DNA from: CAZJWR01 sp964549765
GTDB lineage: Bacteria; Zixibacteria; MSB-5A5; GN15; JAAZOE01
Assembly (NCBI GenBank): GCA_964549765.1
Contig: CAZJWR010000007.1
Coordinates: 1 to 64,000, forward strand
Length of the DNA: 64,000 bases
Direction: 5' to 3'
Under the pieces are notes generated by a model. That model saw nothing but the letters and a program-made list of their open reading frames with translations, was not told where the DNA came from and made no database searches. The position numbers and the translations under genes are program-made. The first letter of the stretch is position 1; each line of letters starts with the position of its first letter. Positions 15,799 through 23,715 of the stretch are shown piece after piece.

Positions 15799-16701
15799 AT
15801 GGGAACGACCCGGCACATATTGTTTTTCCTATTGTTTGGCGTTCTTCTTTCCTTCGCTGCTCAGGCCAAGGACTCGACGCTCCGTTGCGATTATTGCGGC
15901 CAACCGATTGTCGGCGATTATATCGTCGCCGATTCGCATTCCTACCATACTTCCTGTTACGAGAACCACGTCGCTCTCCGGTGCGCCGTGTGCGGCCAGA
16001 TTATCAACGGCGAGCATTACGTGGATTTCTGGGGCAACGCCGTGCACGCCTATCATAAGGGCGTGGAGCCGCAATGCGAGTACTGCGGTCGGTTCATTTC
16101 GGAATATACGACCGGGGGCGGATTTCGCTACGGCGACGGCCGGATCGTCTGCAAACTATGCGAAAAGACGGCGGTGGAGGACTCGGCCACGGTCGACACG
16201 ATACGAAGCCAAATAATCGCGTTATTCAATACTTTCGGCATCGCTATCGATGATGGATATATACCTATCAGCCTGGTCGACAAGAAGGTTATGGCCCGCC
16301 TGGACAACGACCATATCGATCCCAACGGCTACACCTATATTGAAAAGACAACGTCGCTGGGCATTACAGTCGAGCAGAATCTTGATATTTTTCTCCTAGA
16401 TGGAATGCCGCGCCTGCACGTGGTCGCGACCCTGGCTCATGAATTGATGCATGTCTGGCTCTACGATAACGGGCCTGATGATATGGACCCGGCCCTGTGT
16501 GAGGGAAGCTGCAACTACGCGGCGTATCTGGTTCTGCAGCAGTATCCAGGCAAGGAGTCGGAGTATATTCAAACTACGTTCCGGGATGAGCCCGACTCCA
16601 TATACGGCGACGGTTTCCGGCGGGTGGCCGAATATGTCGAGGACAATGGAGTGGCCGAATGGTTGTCATATCTCAAATCCCATCGGAATTCACCGTGGTA
16701 A
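15799..16701 (+). CDS. Exported zinc-knuckle DA1-like metallopeptidase
   Basis: A 300-residue protein starting at ATG 15799, where a signal peptide begins (HILFFLLFGVLLSFAAQA). Three zinc-knuckle/LIM-like units follow: C30-C33/H50-C53, C62-C65/H83-H86 and C93-C96/C118-C121. The rest matches the DA1-like peptidase plan, with zinc site H214-E-L-M-H218 (TLAHELMHVWL) and a downstream LCEGSCNYAAYLVL segment typical of the third ligand. Plant DA1 is a ubiquitin-activated peptidase with LIM domains; bacterial relatives are known but uncharacterised. Here export would place it in the periplasm, so the substrate must differ. Lone gene, both neighbours in the same direction. Confidence 0.82.
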   Translation: MGTTRHILFFLLFGVLLSFAAQAKDSTLRCDYCGQPIVGDYIVADSHSYHTSCYENHVALRCAVCGQIINGEHYVDFWGNAVHAYHKGVEPQCEYCGRFISEYTTGGGFRYGDGRIVCKLCEKTAVEDSATVDTIRSQIIALFNTFGIAIDDGYIPISLVDKKVMARLDNDHIDPNGYTYIEKTTSLGITVEQNLDIFLLDGMPRLHVVATLAHELMHVWLYDNGPDDMDPALCEGSCNYAAYLVLQQYPGKESEYIQTTFRDEPDSIYGDGFRRVAEYVEDNGVAEWLSYLKSHRNSPW

Positions 16702-16852
16702 TATCCGGAGAAACCTTCGGCGGCCATTCCCGGCCGAAAACCCGCCGGGTCGTCGTTGCGACCAACTCCATAAGCGCTTTCTCCGTATTGATACTGTAGT
16801 TAGCGACCGATGAGTGAATCGGATTCCGGTTCGCATCACGAAAGAGGTGATG

Positions 16853-17425
16853 ATGAAGAAATCCCTTGGGGCAGAAACGATCGTGGTTCCGACACCGGTC
16901 TGGATCGTCTGTTCATACGATGTTGACGGCAAGGCGAACGGTATGGCCGTCGCCTGGGGCGGCGTTTGCTGTTCGCAGCCGCCGTGCGTCACCGTCTCGC
17001 TTCGCAAGGCGACATATTCGTATGGGAGCATTATTTCCCGGAAAGCGTACACAGTGAATATCCTCCCCGATAGCCGTCTGGCCGAAGCCGATTATTTCGG
17101 CATTGCGTCGGGCCGCGAACGGGATAAATTCGCCGATACCGGATTGACGGCCGTCAAAAGCACGCTGGTCGATGCTCCGTATATCGAAGAAGCGGCGATG
17201 GTGCTGGAATGCAGGCTCGCCCATACTTTCGATATCGGTTTGCATACCATGTTCGTCGGGGAAATCATCGACGCCAAAGCAGAGACATCGGTGCTCGATG
17301 AGCGGGGCCGGGTCGATATCAAGAAAGTGCGACCGGCGATCTATACACCGAAGCAGCGAAGTTATCATGGAATCGGCGGGTATCTCGGCGATGCCTATAT
17401 CATCGGCAAACCCTTCAAAAAATAG
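16853..17425 (+). CDS. Flavin reductase-like (split-barrel) protein
   Basis: A 190-residue FMN-binding split-barrel protein. The start at the second of two adjacent ATGs (16853) is chosen because AAAGAGG lies at a normal distance. Typical features are the N-terminal ETIVVPTPVWIVCSYD, the flavin-binding ANGMAVAWGGVCCSQPPCVTVSLRK and the C-terminal HTMFVGEI. The family reduces or binds FMN with NAD(P)H or acts in redox stress in anaerobes. Cytoplasmic. The following small membrane protein gene lies 45 bases downstream and may be cotranscribed. Confidence 0.87.
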   Translation: MKKSLGAETIVVPTPVWIVCSYDVDGKANGMAVAWGGVCCSQPPCVTVSLRKATYSYGSIISRKAYTVNILPDSRLAEADYFGIASGRERDKFADTGLTAVKSTLVDAPYIEEAAMVLECRLAHTFDIGLHTMFVGEIIDAKAETSVLDERGRVDIKKVRPAIYTPKQRSYHGIGGYLGDAYIIGKPFKK

Positions 17426-17470
17426 CCGCCCGGCGATCGAGGGAATGAATAATGAGAAAGAGGGATTGAG

Positions 17471-17680
17471 ATGCTGACCTTTATACTCTGGCTGATTTTG
17501 TTTGTACTCTGCTGGCCATTGGCGCTGTTTGCGCTTTTCGCCTACCCGATCCTGTGGATTTTGGTGCTGCCGTTCCGGCTTCTTGGGATCGCCACCGAGG
17601 GCCTGCTCGAATTCGTCCGGGCGGTCATGTTTCTGCCGGCCCGTCTGCTGGGACGTATGCAGAGGAAATCAGAAGACTGA
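17471..17680 (+). CDS. Small membrane protein of unknown function
   Basis: A 69-residue protein with a long hydrophobic stretch (residues ~2-40, probably two membrane segments broken by YP and PF) and a basic C-terminus (RLLGRMQRKSED). Preceded by GAGGGATTGAG as a ribosome site. No family recognised; the composition and SD make it a likely real gene rather than noise. Confidence 0.6.
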   Translation: MLTFILWLILFVLCWPLALFALFAYPILWILVLPFRLLGIATEGLLEFVRAVMFLPARLLGRMQRKSED

Positions 17681-17799
17681 AATTATCGGTCGAGCGGCGC
17701 CCCGCGCCGGGTGCCCTTATCGCGGCAAATGGCCGTTTTAATCGTCCGAATTTCGCCCGCCGTCATCCGCCAACCTGGGCAAATTCCATCATTTTTTTA

Positions 17800-17830
17800 T
17801 TGATCAAAATTGAGACTTTTGCGTTATTAT
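17800..17830 (+). promoter_or_regulatory. Candidate promoter for the 11-codon ORF
   Basis: An AT-rich block with TTGATC (17800-17805), 19-base spacer and TATTAT (17825-17830). The match is moderate and the spacer long, so this is tentative; it is the only promoter-like block before the small ORF. Confidence 0.35.
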
Positions 17831-17859
17831 TGGTACGCGAGAAAGGAGGTGGTCCAGAG

Positions 17860-17895
17860 ATGAAAATAGACCTATGCGAGGTGGCTGCTACTTAG
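17860..17895 (+). CDS. Very small ORF (MKIDLCEVAAT) with an extreme ribosome site
   Basis: ATG at 17860 opens an 11-codon ORF ending at TAG 17893. It is preceded by GAAAGGAGGTGGTCC (17841-17855), which matches the complement of the 16S rRNA 3' end (AAAGGAGGTGATCC) at 13 of 14 positions, far beyond a normal Shine-Dalgarno site. The ORF is followed by a possible pseudoknot and a perfect terminator, so the whole unit is about 150 bases. No protein gene follows on the transcript. It may be a functional micropeptide, an RNA whose ORF recruits ribosomes, or a leader that lost its gene. I do not recognise the family. Confidence 0.55.
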   Translation: MKIDLCEVAAT

Positions 17896-17941
17896 CGCCG
17901 ATTCAACGGTACACGTTGGGTTGCGCTGAGTAAATCCCAAC
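17894..17941 (+). ncRNA. Possible pseudoknot after the small ORF
   Basis: AGCGC (17894-17898, overlapping the stop codon) can pair with GCGCT (17923-17927). GTTGGG (17915-17920), in the loop of that stem, can pair with CCCAAC (17936-17941) downstream, giving an H-type pseudoknot. Alternatively the second pairing forms a simple hairpin. Both pairings are perfect; covariation in relatives is needed to confirm. Confidence 0.45.
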
Positions 17942-17950
17942 AGTTTACCG

Positions 17951-17985
17951 ACCCCGGCGGCCTGACGGCCGCCGGGGTTTTGCTT
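17951..17985 (+). terminator. Rho-independent terminator of the small-ORF unit
   Basis: Perfect 12-base stem ACCCCGGCGGCC (17951-17962) and GGCCGCCGGGGT (17967-17978) with loop TGAC, followed by TTTGCTTT. It lies 38 bases before the stop end of the convergent TonB-domain gene. Confidence 0.85.
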
Positions 17986-18022
17986 TATGGCACGGCATGC
18001 CGAATTAGGTAGCTTTTTCGGC

Positions 18023-18460
18023 TTACTCCTTCTTTGGTTTGGACTTGTGCTCATCGTCGAGAGCGAACTTAACGGAATAGGTCACCCATACCGCAACCGG
18101 CTTGTCGTCCCGCATGGCGGGTTTGTATTTATTTTGTTTGGCAGCCGCTACGGCCGATTCGTCCAGCATCTTATTTCCGCTTGATTTGGATATTTTGACC
18201 TTCACGGGATCGCCGTTCGTGTCTATAAGAGCAGTGATGATTACCTTGCCGGTAATCTTCTCTTCCTTGGCCTCCTTGGGGTAAACCGGCGTCGTTTCCT
18301 GGATAAGCTGCGGGAGACTATCAACCGGCACAAATTCTGCCTGCGACGGCAGCCCCTCCGGAGGTCCTTTTTTGGTTTCCTCGGCAAAACTTGACGTGAC
18401 GATTAAAAGCGAGAGAAGAAAAAAAACGGCAAGGACGCCATACAAGCGATAATATCTCAT
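18023..18460 (-). CDS. Periplasmic TonB C-terminal-domain protein
   Basis: A 145-residue protein. ATG 18460 is chosen (GGGGAGG just before it) over a TTG 6 codons upstream. Residues ~1-25 form a signal peptide or anchor (LYGVLAVFFLLSLLIVTSSFA). The remainder is a TonB C-terminal fold: TPVYPKEAKEEKITGKVIIT, then IDTNGDPVKVKISKSSG, then LDESAVAAAKQNKYKPAMRDDKPVAVWVTYSVKF. TonB proteins contact outer-membrane receptors using ExbBD energy, but stand-alone TonB_C proteins of this size may have other roles. No exbBD is nearby. Confidence 0.85.
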   Translation of the reverse strand: MRYYRLYGVLAVFFLLSLLIVTSSFAEETKKGPPEGLPSQAEFVPVDSLPQLIQETTPVYPKEAKEEKITGKVIITALIDTNGDPVKVKISKSSGNKMLDESAVAAAKQNKYKPAMRDDKPVAVWVTYSVKFALDDEHKSKPKKE

Positions 18461-18610
18461 TCTAACCTCCCCTCTCAATATTACAGCGTTGAATTGTATG
18501 AGAACTTACTTATATTTGACGGATCGGATTGACGAATCGTTTAGCGAAATTGTACTTTGTTGTCGATAATCAGATTTCCCCCGGATTGGCCTACGCGCCG
18601 TGCGGTCGGG

Positions 18611-19543
18611 TTACGGCCGGTACCAGACACTATCGACACAGGCGCTGTCGAGCACATAATCCTCGTTGTCCAGGAGTCCGACGCCTTTGGCGTAATATTC
18701 GGAATAGCCGTCGGTGACATATGATAGCTGAATCGTGCTGTCGAACTGTCCCGCGGGCACGGTATAAGTTGAATAACCTTTGAATTTCAAAATCCCGGAT
18801 ATGTTATCCGAGTACAGCGTATCGTTTTCAGTCCAATTGACCGTCGAATTGTAGTTAAATGGTTCATCATAAACCAGATCGAAGGGAATTTTCAGCGGCG
18901 GGTCGAACCAGAGGATTTTATCGAGCAGGTGGACGTAAAATCCCGTCGAATCGACCGACCACGCTTCGGTTGTGGTGTCGTTTTCCAGAATTCGTTTGCA
19001 CGGCAGGCCGTTGATTGTCGTATCCCCCGAAACCACCCGAACGATTTTCCGGAGGGAAGCGTCGGTATAATACCAGGTGTCGCCGTCGGCGATGGGAAAA
19101 TAATCGGCGCCATCGGTCAGGACGACAGCGGCGGTGGTAAAATCCCAGATGTAGCTGGTCTGGAGCGCATTTCCGGCGGCGTCTTTTGCCCCGGTGGTTA
19201 TCGTGGCTGTGTATACGATATTGGGGCTTAGATTGCTATCCGGGGTGAATGTTGCGATTCTGTCGGCATAGCTGACGGCGCCGGTGACGCCTTCGATAGT
19301 AAACGTCGAATCGTTGATTGTCGCCGCCTGCATGTTTTCCGAAAATGTCGCCGTTATGACCGTATCGACGCGCACATTGATGGCGCCATTGGCCGGAATG
19401 GTGCTCGTAACGGTCGGCGGAGTCGTATCCGGCTTGACGCCGTCGTCGTCGCCGCCGCAGGAGACCAGAAATATGGTACCCAAAAACAATACACCGATAA
19501 AAATCGATCGAGTCACAATGCCCTGCCTGTTATCTGTTTTCAC
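18611..19543 (-). CDS. Lipoprotein with Big_5 Ig-like domain
   Basis: A 310-residue lipoprotein: signal at ~12-28 and lipobox VSC (Cys29) followed by GGDDDG, an acidic tether. Residues ~38-140 are a bacterial Ig-like Big_5 (SbsA-type) domain: TPPTVTSTIPANGAINVRVDTVITATFSENM..., TITTGAKDAAGNAL, WDFTT. Residues ~150-310 form a beta-rich unknown domain (YFPIADGDTWYYTDAS..., often seen in FCB-group lipoproteins) ending SVWYRP. Likely surface-exposed. No neighbour suggests a specific role. Confidence 0.82.
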   Translation of the reverse strand: MKTDNRQGIVTRSIFIGVLFLGTIFLVSCGGDDDGVKPDTTPPTVTSTIPANGAINVRVDTVITATFSENMQAATINDSTFTIEGVTGAVSYADRIATFTPDSNLSPNIVYTATITTGAKDAAGNALQTSYIWDFTTAAVVLTDGADYFPIADGDTWYYTDASLRKIVRVVSGDTTINGLPCKRILENDTTTEAWSVDSTGFYVHLLDKILWFDPPLKIPFDLVYDEPFNYNSTVNWTENDTLYSDNISGILKFKGYSTYTVPAGQFDSTIQLSYVTDGYSEYYAKGVGLLDNEDYVLDSACVDSVWYRP

Positions 19544-19975
19544 TGCCTTTCCGGCAATATACCGTCGTCCCGGGAAACGTCAACCAGAACTCCCCGGCAA
19601 CCGGGGATTTCTCTTTATATATCGGAAACGCTCCCGGGTTCCCGACTGACGGATTTTGCCGCGGAAATACGAATCCCCGCCCGGGCGGGGCGGGGATTCT
19701 ATCCATAACAAAGACACGGGAGGGAAATGAGGATTTATCTGGGCTTGAACCGCCCTCAGCGTCTTCCCGGCAGGCCAAATGGCCGGCGCCGGGCGACAGC
19801 ATAGACATTTCAAATCCATTATATAATCATTTTCCATAGAAGATACGGATGATTCCGGTATCGTTACAGTATTTTTTTGCAAAAGCGTTATTTTTTTTGC
19901 AGCAGCGCGGTTCGCTGCCGCGTGATTTTGGATTTGCAGGTCGTTCTGACTGCTCGTATAATGAAAGGGGATATG
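19544..19975. other. Intergenic stretch with strong palindromes
   Basis: No gene seen. Two hairpins stand out: TCCCCGG-CAA-CCGGGGA near 19592-19608 followed by TTTCTCTTT (terminator-like on the plus strand, though no plus-strand gene precedes it closely), and a perfect 12-base palindrome GAATCCCCGCCC/GGGCGGGGATTC (19671-19699) without a T tract. Confidence 0.5.
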
Positions 19976-20479
19976 ATGAAACAGACCTTCGATCAGGATA
20001 ATTCCGGTGAGCCGAGGTTTGTCTGCGACGATCACATGGGCAAACTGGCCCGATACCTCCGGGTGGCCGGCTACGACGCCGTTTTCGACAGCGCCATGGA
20101 CAATAATCGCCTGATACAGATTTCACTCGACGAAAAGCGATATATCCTGACGCGCGACCGGCGGCTGGTCGAACGGCGGCTGGTAAGATATTGCCTGCTG
20201 CTCAAAAGCGACCGCTGGCAGGATCAGATTAAGACCGTCGCCGAACATTTCGGGCTCGTTTTTTCAAAATCGCGTATGTTTACGCGCTGCCTGGAGGATA
20301 ATACGCCGACCGTCCGGGTTGCCAAAGAAGACGTACGCGGGCGGCTTTGGCCCTACACTTACGTACATCATGACGAATTTCGGATGTGTCCCGCCTGTCA
20401 TCGGATTTACTGGGCGGGGAGCCACGTGGCGGCCATGTACACGCGATTCGAGGAAGCCGGTATCCCCGTCGTGGATTGA
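19976..20479 (+). CDS. Mut7-C RNase-domain protein with zinc ribbon
   Basis: A 167-residue protein; the ATG at 19976 is chosen (AAAGGGG upstream, homology starts soon after). It opens with the Mut7-C pattern PRFVCDDHMGKLARYLRVAGYDAVF (conserved Asp in D.H.GKLA..LR..G) and continues with ILTRDRRLVERR. The C-terminus has cysteines typical of the family's zinc ribbon: SRMFTRCLEDNT...MCPACHRIYWAGSH. The fold is PIN-like, and the family is predicted to act as a ribonuclease; substrate unknown. Lone plus-strand gene between minus-strand lipoprotein genes. Confidence 0.87.
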   Translation: MKQTFDQDNSGEPRFVCDDHMGKLARYLRVAGYDAVFDSAMDNNRLIQISLDEKRYILTRDRRLVERRLVRYCLLLKSDRWQDQIKTVAEHFGLVFSKSRMFTRCLEDNTPTVRVAKEDVRGRLWPYTYVHHDEFRMCPACHRIYWAGSHVAAMYTRFEEAGIPVVD

Positions 20480-20509
20480 TCGTGATCCGACAGCCCCGCA
20501 TCCCGCCAA

Positions 20510-21361
20510 TCAGGACGAGGGCGCGCTCTTCACCGGCGGTTTATAGATATAATCGAAGGTAATTTGCCTCTCGTCCCCGTTTCCCGTCATTGATAGGACA
20601 TTGAGTTTCACCGGGTACCCGTCGGCGGTTATCAGGATATACACACCACCCTCCTGTAAGCGGACCCGTTCGGTGAATTCGTCGTCGGGATTCATCTCCA
20701 TCCAATTTTCAGGTGCAACGCCGGTTCCGGCCGAAAAGATCTCGGTTTCGCGGTTGACCGGCCCCAGCCGCGCCGGGGAACATAGGTAATCCGCGCCGTC
20801 CTTGGAATAGAAATATATATCGTTATTCAACGCATCGGTGCGGCAATATTCGCCGGCGGCAAAATCAAACCCGTCGTGATCGCCCGTGAAGGACGGCATA
20901 AGGGTGAATTGTCCCTGGGAGTAGACGACGAGCGGAATTTCGTTCGACGGCGGCGAAAGGGTGCCGTCGATATACACATCCCGGACGTGGACATAATACT
21001 GCCTGGCGTTTTCGAGGTCCTCAATGGCGTAGCTTTCCCGTTTGGGATTGCCCAATGTGTCGCCTGGGTAAATGTCACGATTATAGGGCCGAAAATCGGG
21101 CGAGAGATCGCTGCCGGGATAGTCAGCGGCCAGCGGTACCGGTGACACGTAGACATTGAAGCCGCGCAGGATACGCAGGCCGGGGCATCCCGGATTCCAC
21201 GCGATCAGAGCGTAAGATGATGCGGTGGAATCGACGATCAGGCTGGATGGTATGCATCTTTCTTCCGTCATGAGCTGTTTTTTTGGCTTGGGTCCGCAAG
21301 AGAGGAGAATGGCTGTTATAAAAAGGATTGCTGCGCCACTCCAAAGATGTCGTCTCATCAA
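20510..21361 (-). CDS. Lipoprotein with fibronectin III-like region
   Basis: A 283-residue lipoprotein: signal with lipobox LLSC (Cys22). Residues ~38-145 resemble a fibronectin type III fold (SSLIVDSTASSYALIAWNPG, ILRGFNVYVSP, YYVHVRDVYIDGTLSPPSNEIPLVVYS). The remaining half has beta segments around conserved aromatic residues and no catalytic motif. Likely anchored in the outer membrane. It lies upstream of the citryl-CoA-lyase-like gene's 3' side with ~100 bases between; cotranscription is possible. Function unknown. Confidence 0.75.
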   Translation of the reverse strand: MMRRHLWSGAAILFITAILLSCGPKPKKQLMTEERCIPSSLIVDSTASSYALIAWNPGCPGLRILRGFNVYVSPVPLAADYPGSDLSPDFRPYNRDIYPGDTLGNPKRESYAIEDLENARQYYVHVRDVYIDGTLSPPSNEIPLVVYSQGQFTLMPSFTGDHDGFDFAAGEYCRTDALNNDIYFYSKDGADYLCSPARLGPVNRETEIFSAGTGVAPENWMEMNPDDEFTERVRLQEGGVYILITADGYPVKLNVLSMTGNGDERQITFDYIYKPPVKSAPSS

Positions 21362-21458
21362 AACTCCCGGGTTGAGAAGAGTGTCCGGCCCGCCACGGGC
21401 ATGGAATACGAGTTAAGAAATCCCCCGGATAAGCGAGACGCCTATCCGGGGATCGAAA

Positions 21459-22226
21459 TCAGTCAATATGCCGTTCGGGAGGGCCGGAGTATTCGTAGTT
21501 GGTGTCGCCGAGCTTGCGCATCGGTTTCTGTGTGGTCATCTCCTCGTAAACGTGGGCGATCAGGCCGGGCACGCGGGAGATTATGAAGAAACCCTTTCCC
21601 AGACGCCAGTCGAATCCCATATCGGAAATGACCGCGGCGATGGCGCCATCGACGTTAATGGGCAGCTTGCGGCCGCTGGTCTTTTCCAGTTCCGCCTCGA
21701 CGGCTTTGGCCAGATCGGTGTGCCGGCCGGAGTGATCGAGACCGGCCGCGATCTCGAACAACTTCACCGTCCTCGGGTCGGTCTGATGCAGGCGGTGCCC
21801 GAATCCCGGCAGGCGCTTATTTTTGGCTCGCATCTCGGCCACGAGATCAGATGCCAGCTTGTCGACCGGACCTTCTTTTTTGGCCCATTCCTGGAGAATT
21901 CTCGCCGATTGTTCGATGGCTCCGCCGTGCGAGTCGCCGATGACCAAGACGCCGCCGGCGACAGCGGCATTGATAGAATTGCCGCCCGACATGACCGTGC
22001 GGGCTCCCAGGACCGATGGCGGCGACGCTCCGTGATCGATGGACGACACCAGGATCGCTTCCATCATCCGGGCTTGTTTATCATCGGGAAGTTCGCCCCG
22101 AAGAATCAGATACACGGCGCGGGCAAACGACAGTTTTTGCATCATTTCGGCAATGTCGTATCCCCGGACGCGGATTTTGCCCGGCCCGATATCGGTTATG
22201 GCCGTCTGCCACTTTTCGTTGCTCAT
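21459..22226 (-). CDS. Short citrate-synthase-family protein (citryl-CoA lyase-like)
   Basis: A 255-residue protein of the citrate synthase superfamily, much shorter than the ~370-430 residues of citrate synthase. It keeps the active-site landmarks: His in GDSHGGA (near 100), His in GFGHRLHQTDPR (near 149) and an Asp in the INVDGAIAAVISDMGF segment. Such short forms include citryl-CoA lyase, which splits citryl-CoA into acetyl-CoA and oxaloacetate in reductive TCA variants, and proteins of unknown activity. The nearby 2-oxoacid:ferredoxin oxidoreductase makes a TCA-linked role plausible. Eighteen bases after the upstream lipoprotein gene. Confidence 0.78.
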   Translation of the reverse strand: MSNEKWQTAITDIGPGKIRVRGYDIAEMMQKLSFARAVYLILRGELPDDKQARMMEAILVSSIDHGASPPSVLGARTVMSGGNSINAAVAGGVLVIGDSHGGAIEQSARILQEWAKKEGPVDKLASDLVAEMRAKNKRLPGFGHRLHQTDPRTVKLFEIAAGLDHSGRHTDLAKAVEAELEKTSGRKLPINVDGAIAAVISDMGFDWRLGKGFFIISRVPGLIAHVYEEMTTQKPMRKLGDTNYEYSGPPERHID

Positions 22227-22244
22227 ATCCTATCCATCCCCCGG

Positions 22245-23123
22245 TTACTGTGTCGCGCTATCATCAATGACGGCCGCACTATCGGCACTATGTGCTCGCG
22301 CGAACGTCGTCCACTCTTTTCCGAAAATGTTAATCGGTTTCTGGAACACGGCTTCAATCGTTTCCACCCAGAACTCTTGCGATTTGTTGATAGCGAATAC
22401 CTTGTCGGTGCCATATTCGAACATGATAAATCCGATAAACGACGCCGATTCGGCTCGTTTGACGAACGGATTCAGCGTATCGAAAATACGATTGTCGCCC
22501 AAATCGAGGGCCGATACGAATCTTCCGGAATCGATCAGCCGGGCCGTGGCGGCGTGATAATTGACTCCGGAAAAATCGAGAAGGTGAGCGATACCCTCAT
22601 ATACAACGTCATAGCGTCCCGGTTTAATCCCATTCTTGGCCATGATAAACTTGGTCAATTGGTATCCGTACGCCGATGTTACGCCCCAGTGGATGGCGCT
22701 GTCGTCCATGAAGGGCGTACTCTGCCCGGTAATCTCCTCGGCCTCCATCGGCGAGGCATACACGAAGAGATAAATCGTGTTCTCCGGGACCGGCAATTCC
22801 AGGATATCGCAAATCTCGGCCAGGAACTGGTCGAAGGCCGTCACCACCTGGCCCTTCCTGCCGATAAACGGCGACTGCGGCGAAAAATAGCCGATGAAAT
22901 GACCATAGGTATACCGCTCCCATCCGTCATAGGGCGATACTCCCTGCAATTGTGGCAGGGTCTGTGTTTGAGACTGCGGCTGCGCCTCGGTCGACTCTCC
23001 CGCCTTCTGATCTTTCTTCTTGCCGCAGGAAACAAACACGAACATGGCGATCAGGGCCGCAATCGTTAAAAGCGTAATCATCCGGACCGTATGTCGACCG
23101 GCTATAAAATCCGTCTCTGTCAT
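22245..23123 (-). CDS. Lipoprotein of unknown function, possible gluzincin-like fold
   Basis: A 292-residue lipoprotein from ATG 23123 (GGAGAG upstream); signal ~14-36 with lipobox FVSC and a KKKDQKAGES tether. The mature part starts with a Gln/Ser-rich linker, then WERYTYGHFIGYFSPQSPF and YDVVYEGIAHLLDFSG (a YEGIAH helix recalling the position of HExxH in peptidases of the M48/DUF fold, but lacking it). No catalytic zinc site is visible. It lies 18 bases upstream of the citryl-CoA-lyase-like gene. Role unknown. Confidence 0.65.
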   Translation of the reverse strand: MTETDFIAGRHTVRMITLLTIAALIAMFVFVSCGKKKDQKAGESTEAQPQSQTQTLPQLQGVSPYDGWERYTYGHFIGYFSPQSPFIGRKGQVVTAFDQFLAEICDILELPVPENTIYLFVYASPMEAEEITGQSTPFMDDSAIHWGVTSAYGYQLTKFIMAKNGIKPGRYDVVYEGIAHLLDFSGVNYHAATARLIDSGRFVSALDLGDNRIFDTLNPFVKRAESASFIGFIMFEYGTDKVFAINKSQEFWVETIEAVFQKPINIFGKEWTTFARAHSADSAAVIDDSATQ

Positions 23124-23221
23124 AATCAATTCTCTCCACACGTACCAACGCATGTCCCGTCAAAAATATGAATTTCCAATTTATACGGTTCCGCCTAATT
23201 CGTCAACTGCCGTCAGAGAAT

Positions 23222-23251
23222 AAAAAAATGCCGGCCGCAAAGCCGACATTT
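23222..23251 (-). terminator. Terminator of the KOR-NuoEFG operon
   Basis: On the minus strand the stem AAATGTCGGC (23251-23242) and GCCGGCATTT (23235-23226) closes a six-base loop with one G-T pair, followed by TTTTTT. It sits 54 bases after the stop of the last operon gene. Confidence 0.75.
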
Positions 23252-23304
23252 GGAATTTCTCCGATGTGGTCACATAACTGATCATTCTGAATGACAACAG
23301 TCGC

Positions 23305-23715
23305 CTACCCTATGCGCTTATAGACCAGCGCCTTGGTCGGGCAGAATTGGGCGCAGGCGGGATTGCCGCCGCACAGGTCACATTTGACGACTTCGTTGTG
23401 AGTGTCATCGAGAAGCGCACATCCGAACGGGCAGGCCGCGATACACGCCATGCACTTCACGCAGCGTTCCAGGTTTAGATCAATCGACCCGGTGATTTCA
23501 TTACGTTTAAGGGCATCGAACATACATGATTTGATGCAGGCGGCGTCATCGCACTGGAGGCAGGCCACCGGCACGTAGCGGTCGGGCGCGTACGAAATCG
23601 GATAAATGCGGCTCCGCCCCGGTTTTCTATCTTTGGTATGGGTGAAAGCGCAGGCCAATTCGCAGGTGCGACAGCCGATGCACAGGGACGGGATCACTTC
23701 GAATCGGAAGTTCAT
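23305..23715 (-). CDS. Four-cluster 4Fe-4S ferredoxin subunit (HycB/CooF-like)
   Basis: A 136-residue ferredoxin-like electron carrier from ATG 23715, which overlaps the upstream stop as ATGA. Four cysteine groups can hold up to four [4Fe-4S] clusters: CIGCRTCELAC, CLQCDDAACIKSC, CVKCMACIAACPFGC and CDLCGGNPACAQFCP. This is the HycB/CooF/DmsB-type dicluster subunit that links a catalytic subunit to other redox partners. Last gene of the operon after NuoG-, NuoF- and NuoE-like subunits, so it probably wires that module to the 2-oxoacid oxidoreductase or to an unlinked dehydrogenase. Confidence 0.87.
   Translation of the reverse strand: MNFRFEVIPSLCIGCRTCELACAFTHTKDRKPGRSRIYPISYAPDRYVPVACLQCDDAACIKSCMFDALKRNEITGSIDLNLERCVKCMACIAACPFGCALLDDTHNEVVKCDLCGGNPACAQFCPTKALVYKRIG

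Noticed and set aside
17703..17720. Inverted copy of the CACCCGGC repeat end
   Set aside because: Only about 11 bases match and none of the other repeat blocks are nearby, so chance is likely.
21468..23069. 533-codon open frame on the plus strand
   Set aside because: Antisense to the citryl-CoA-lyase-like and lipoprotein genes, whose products have clear motifs; GC-rich third positions keep the opposite strand open.
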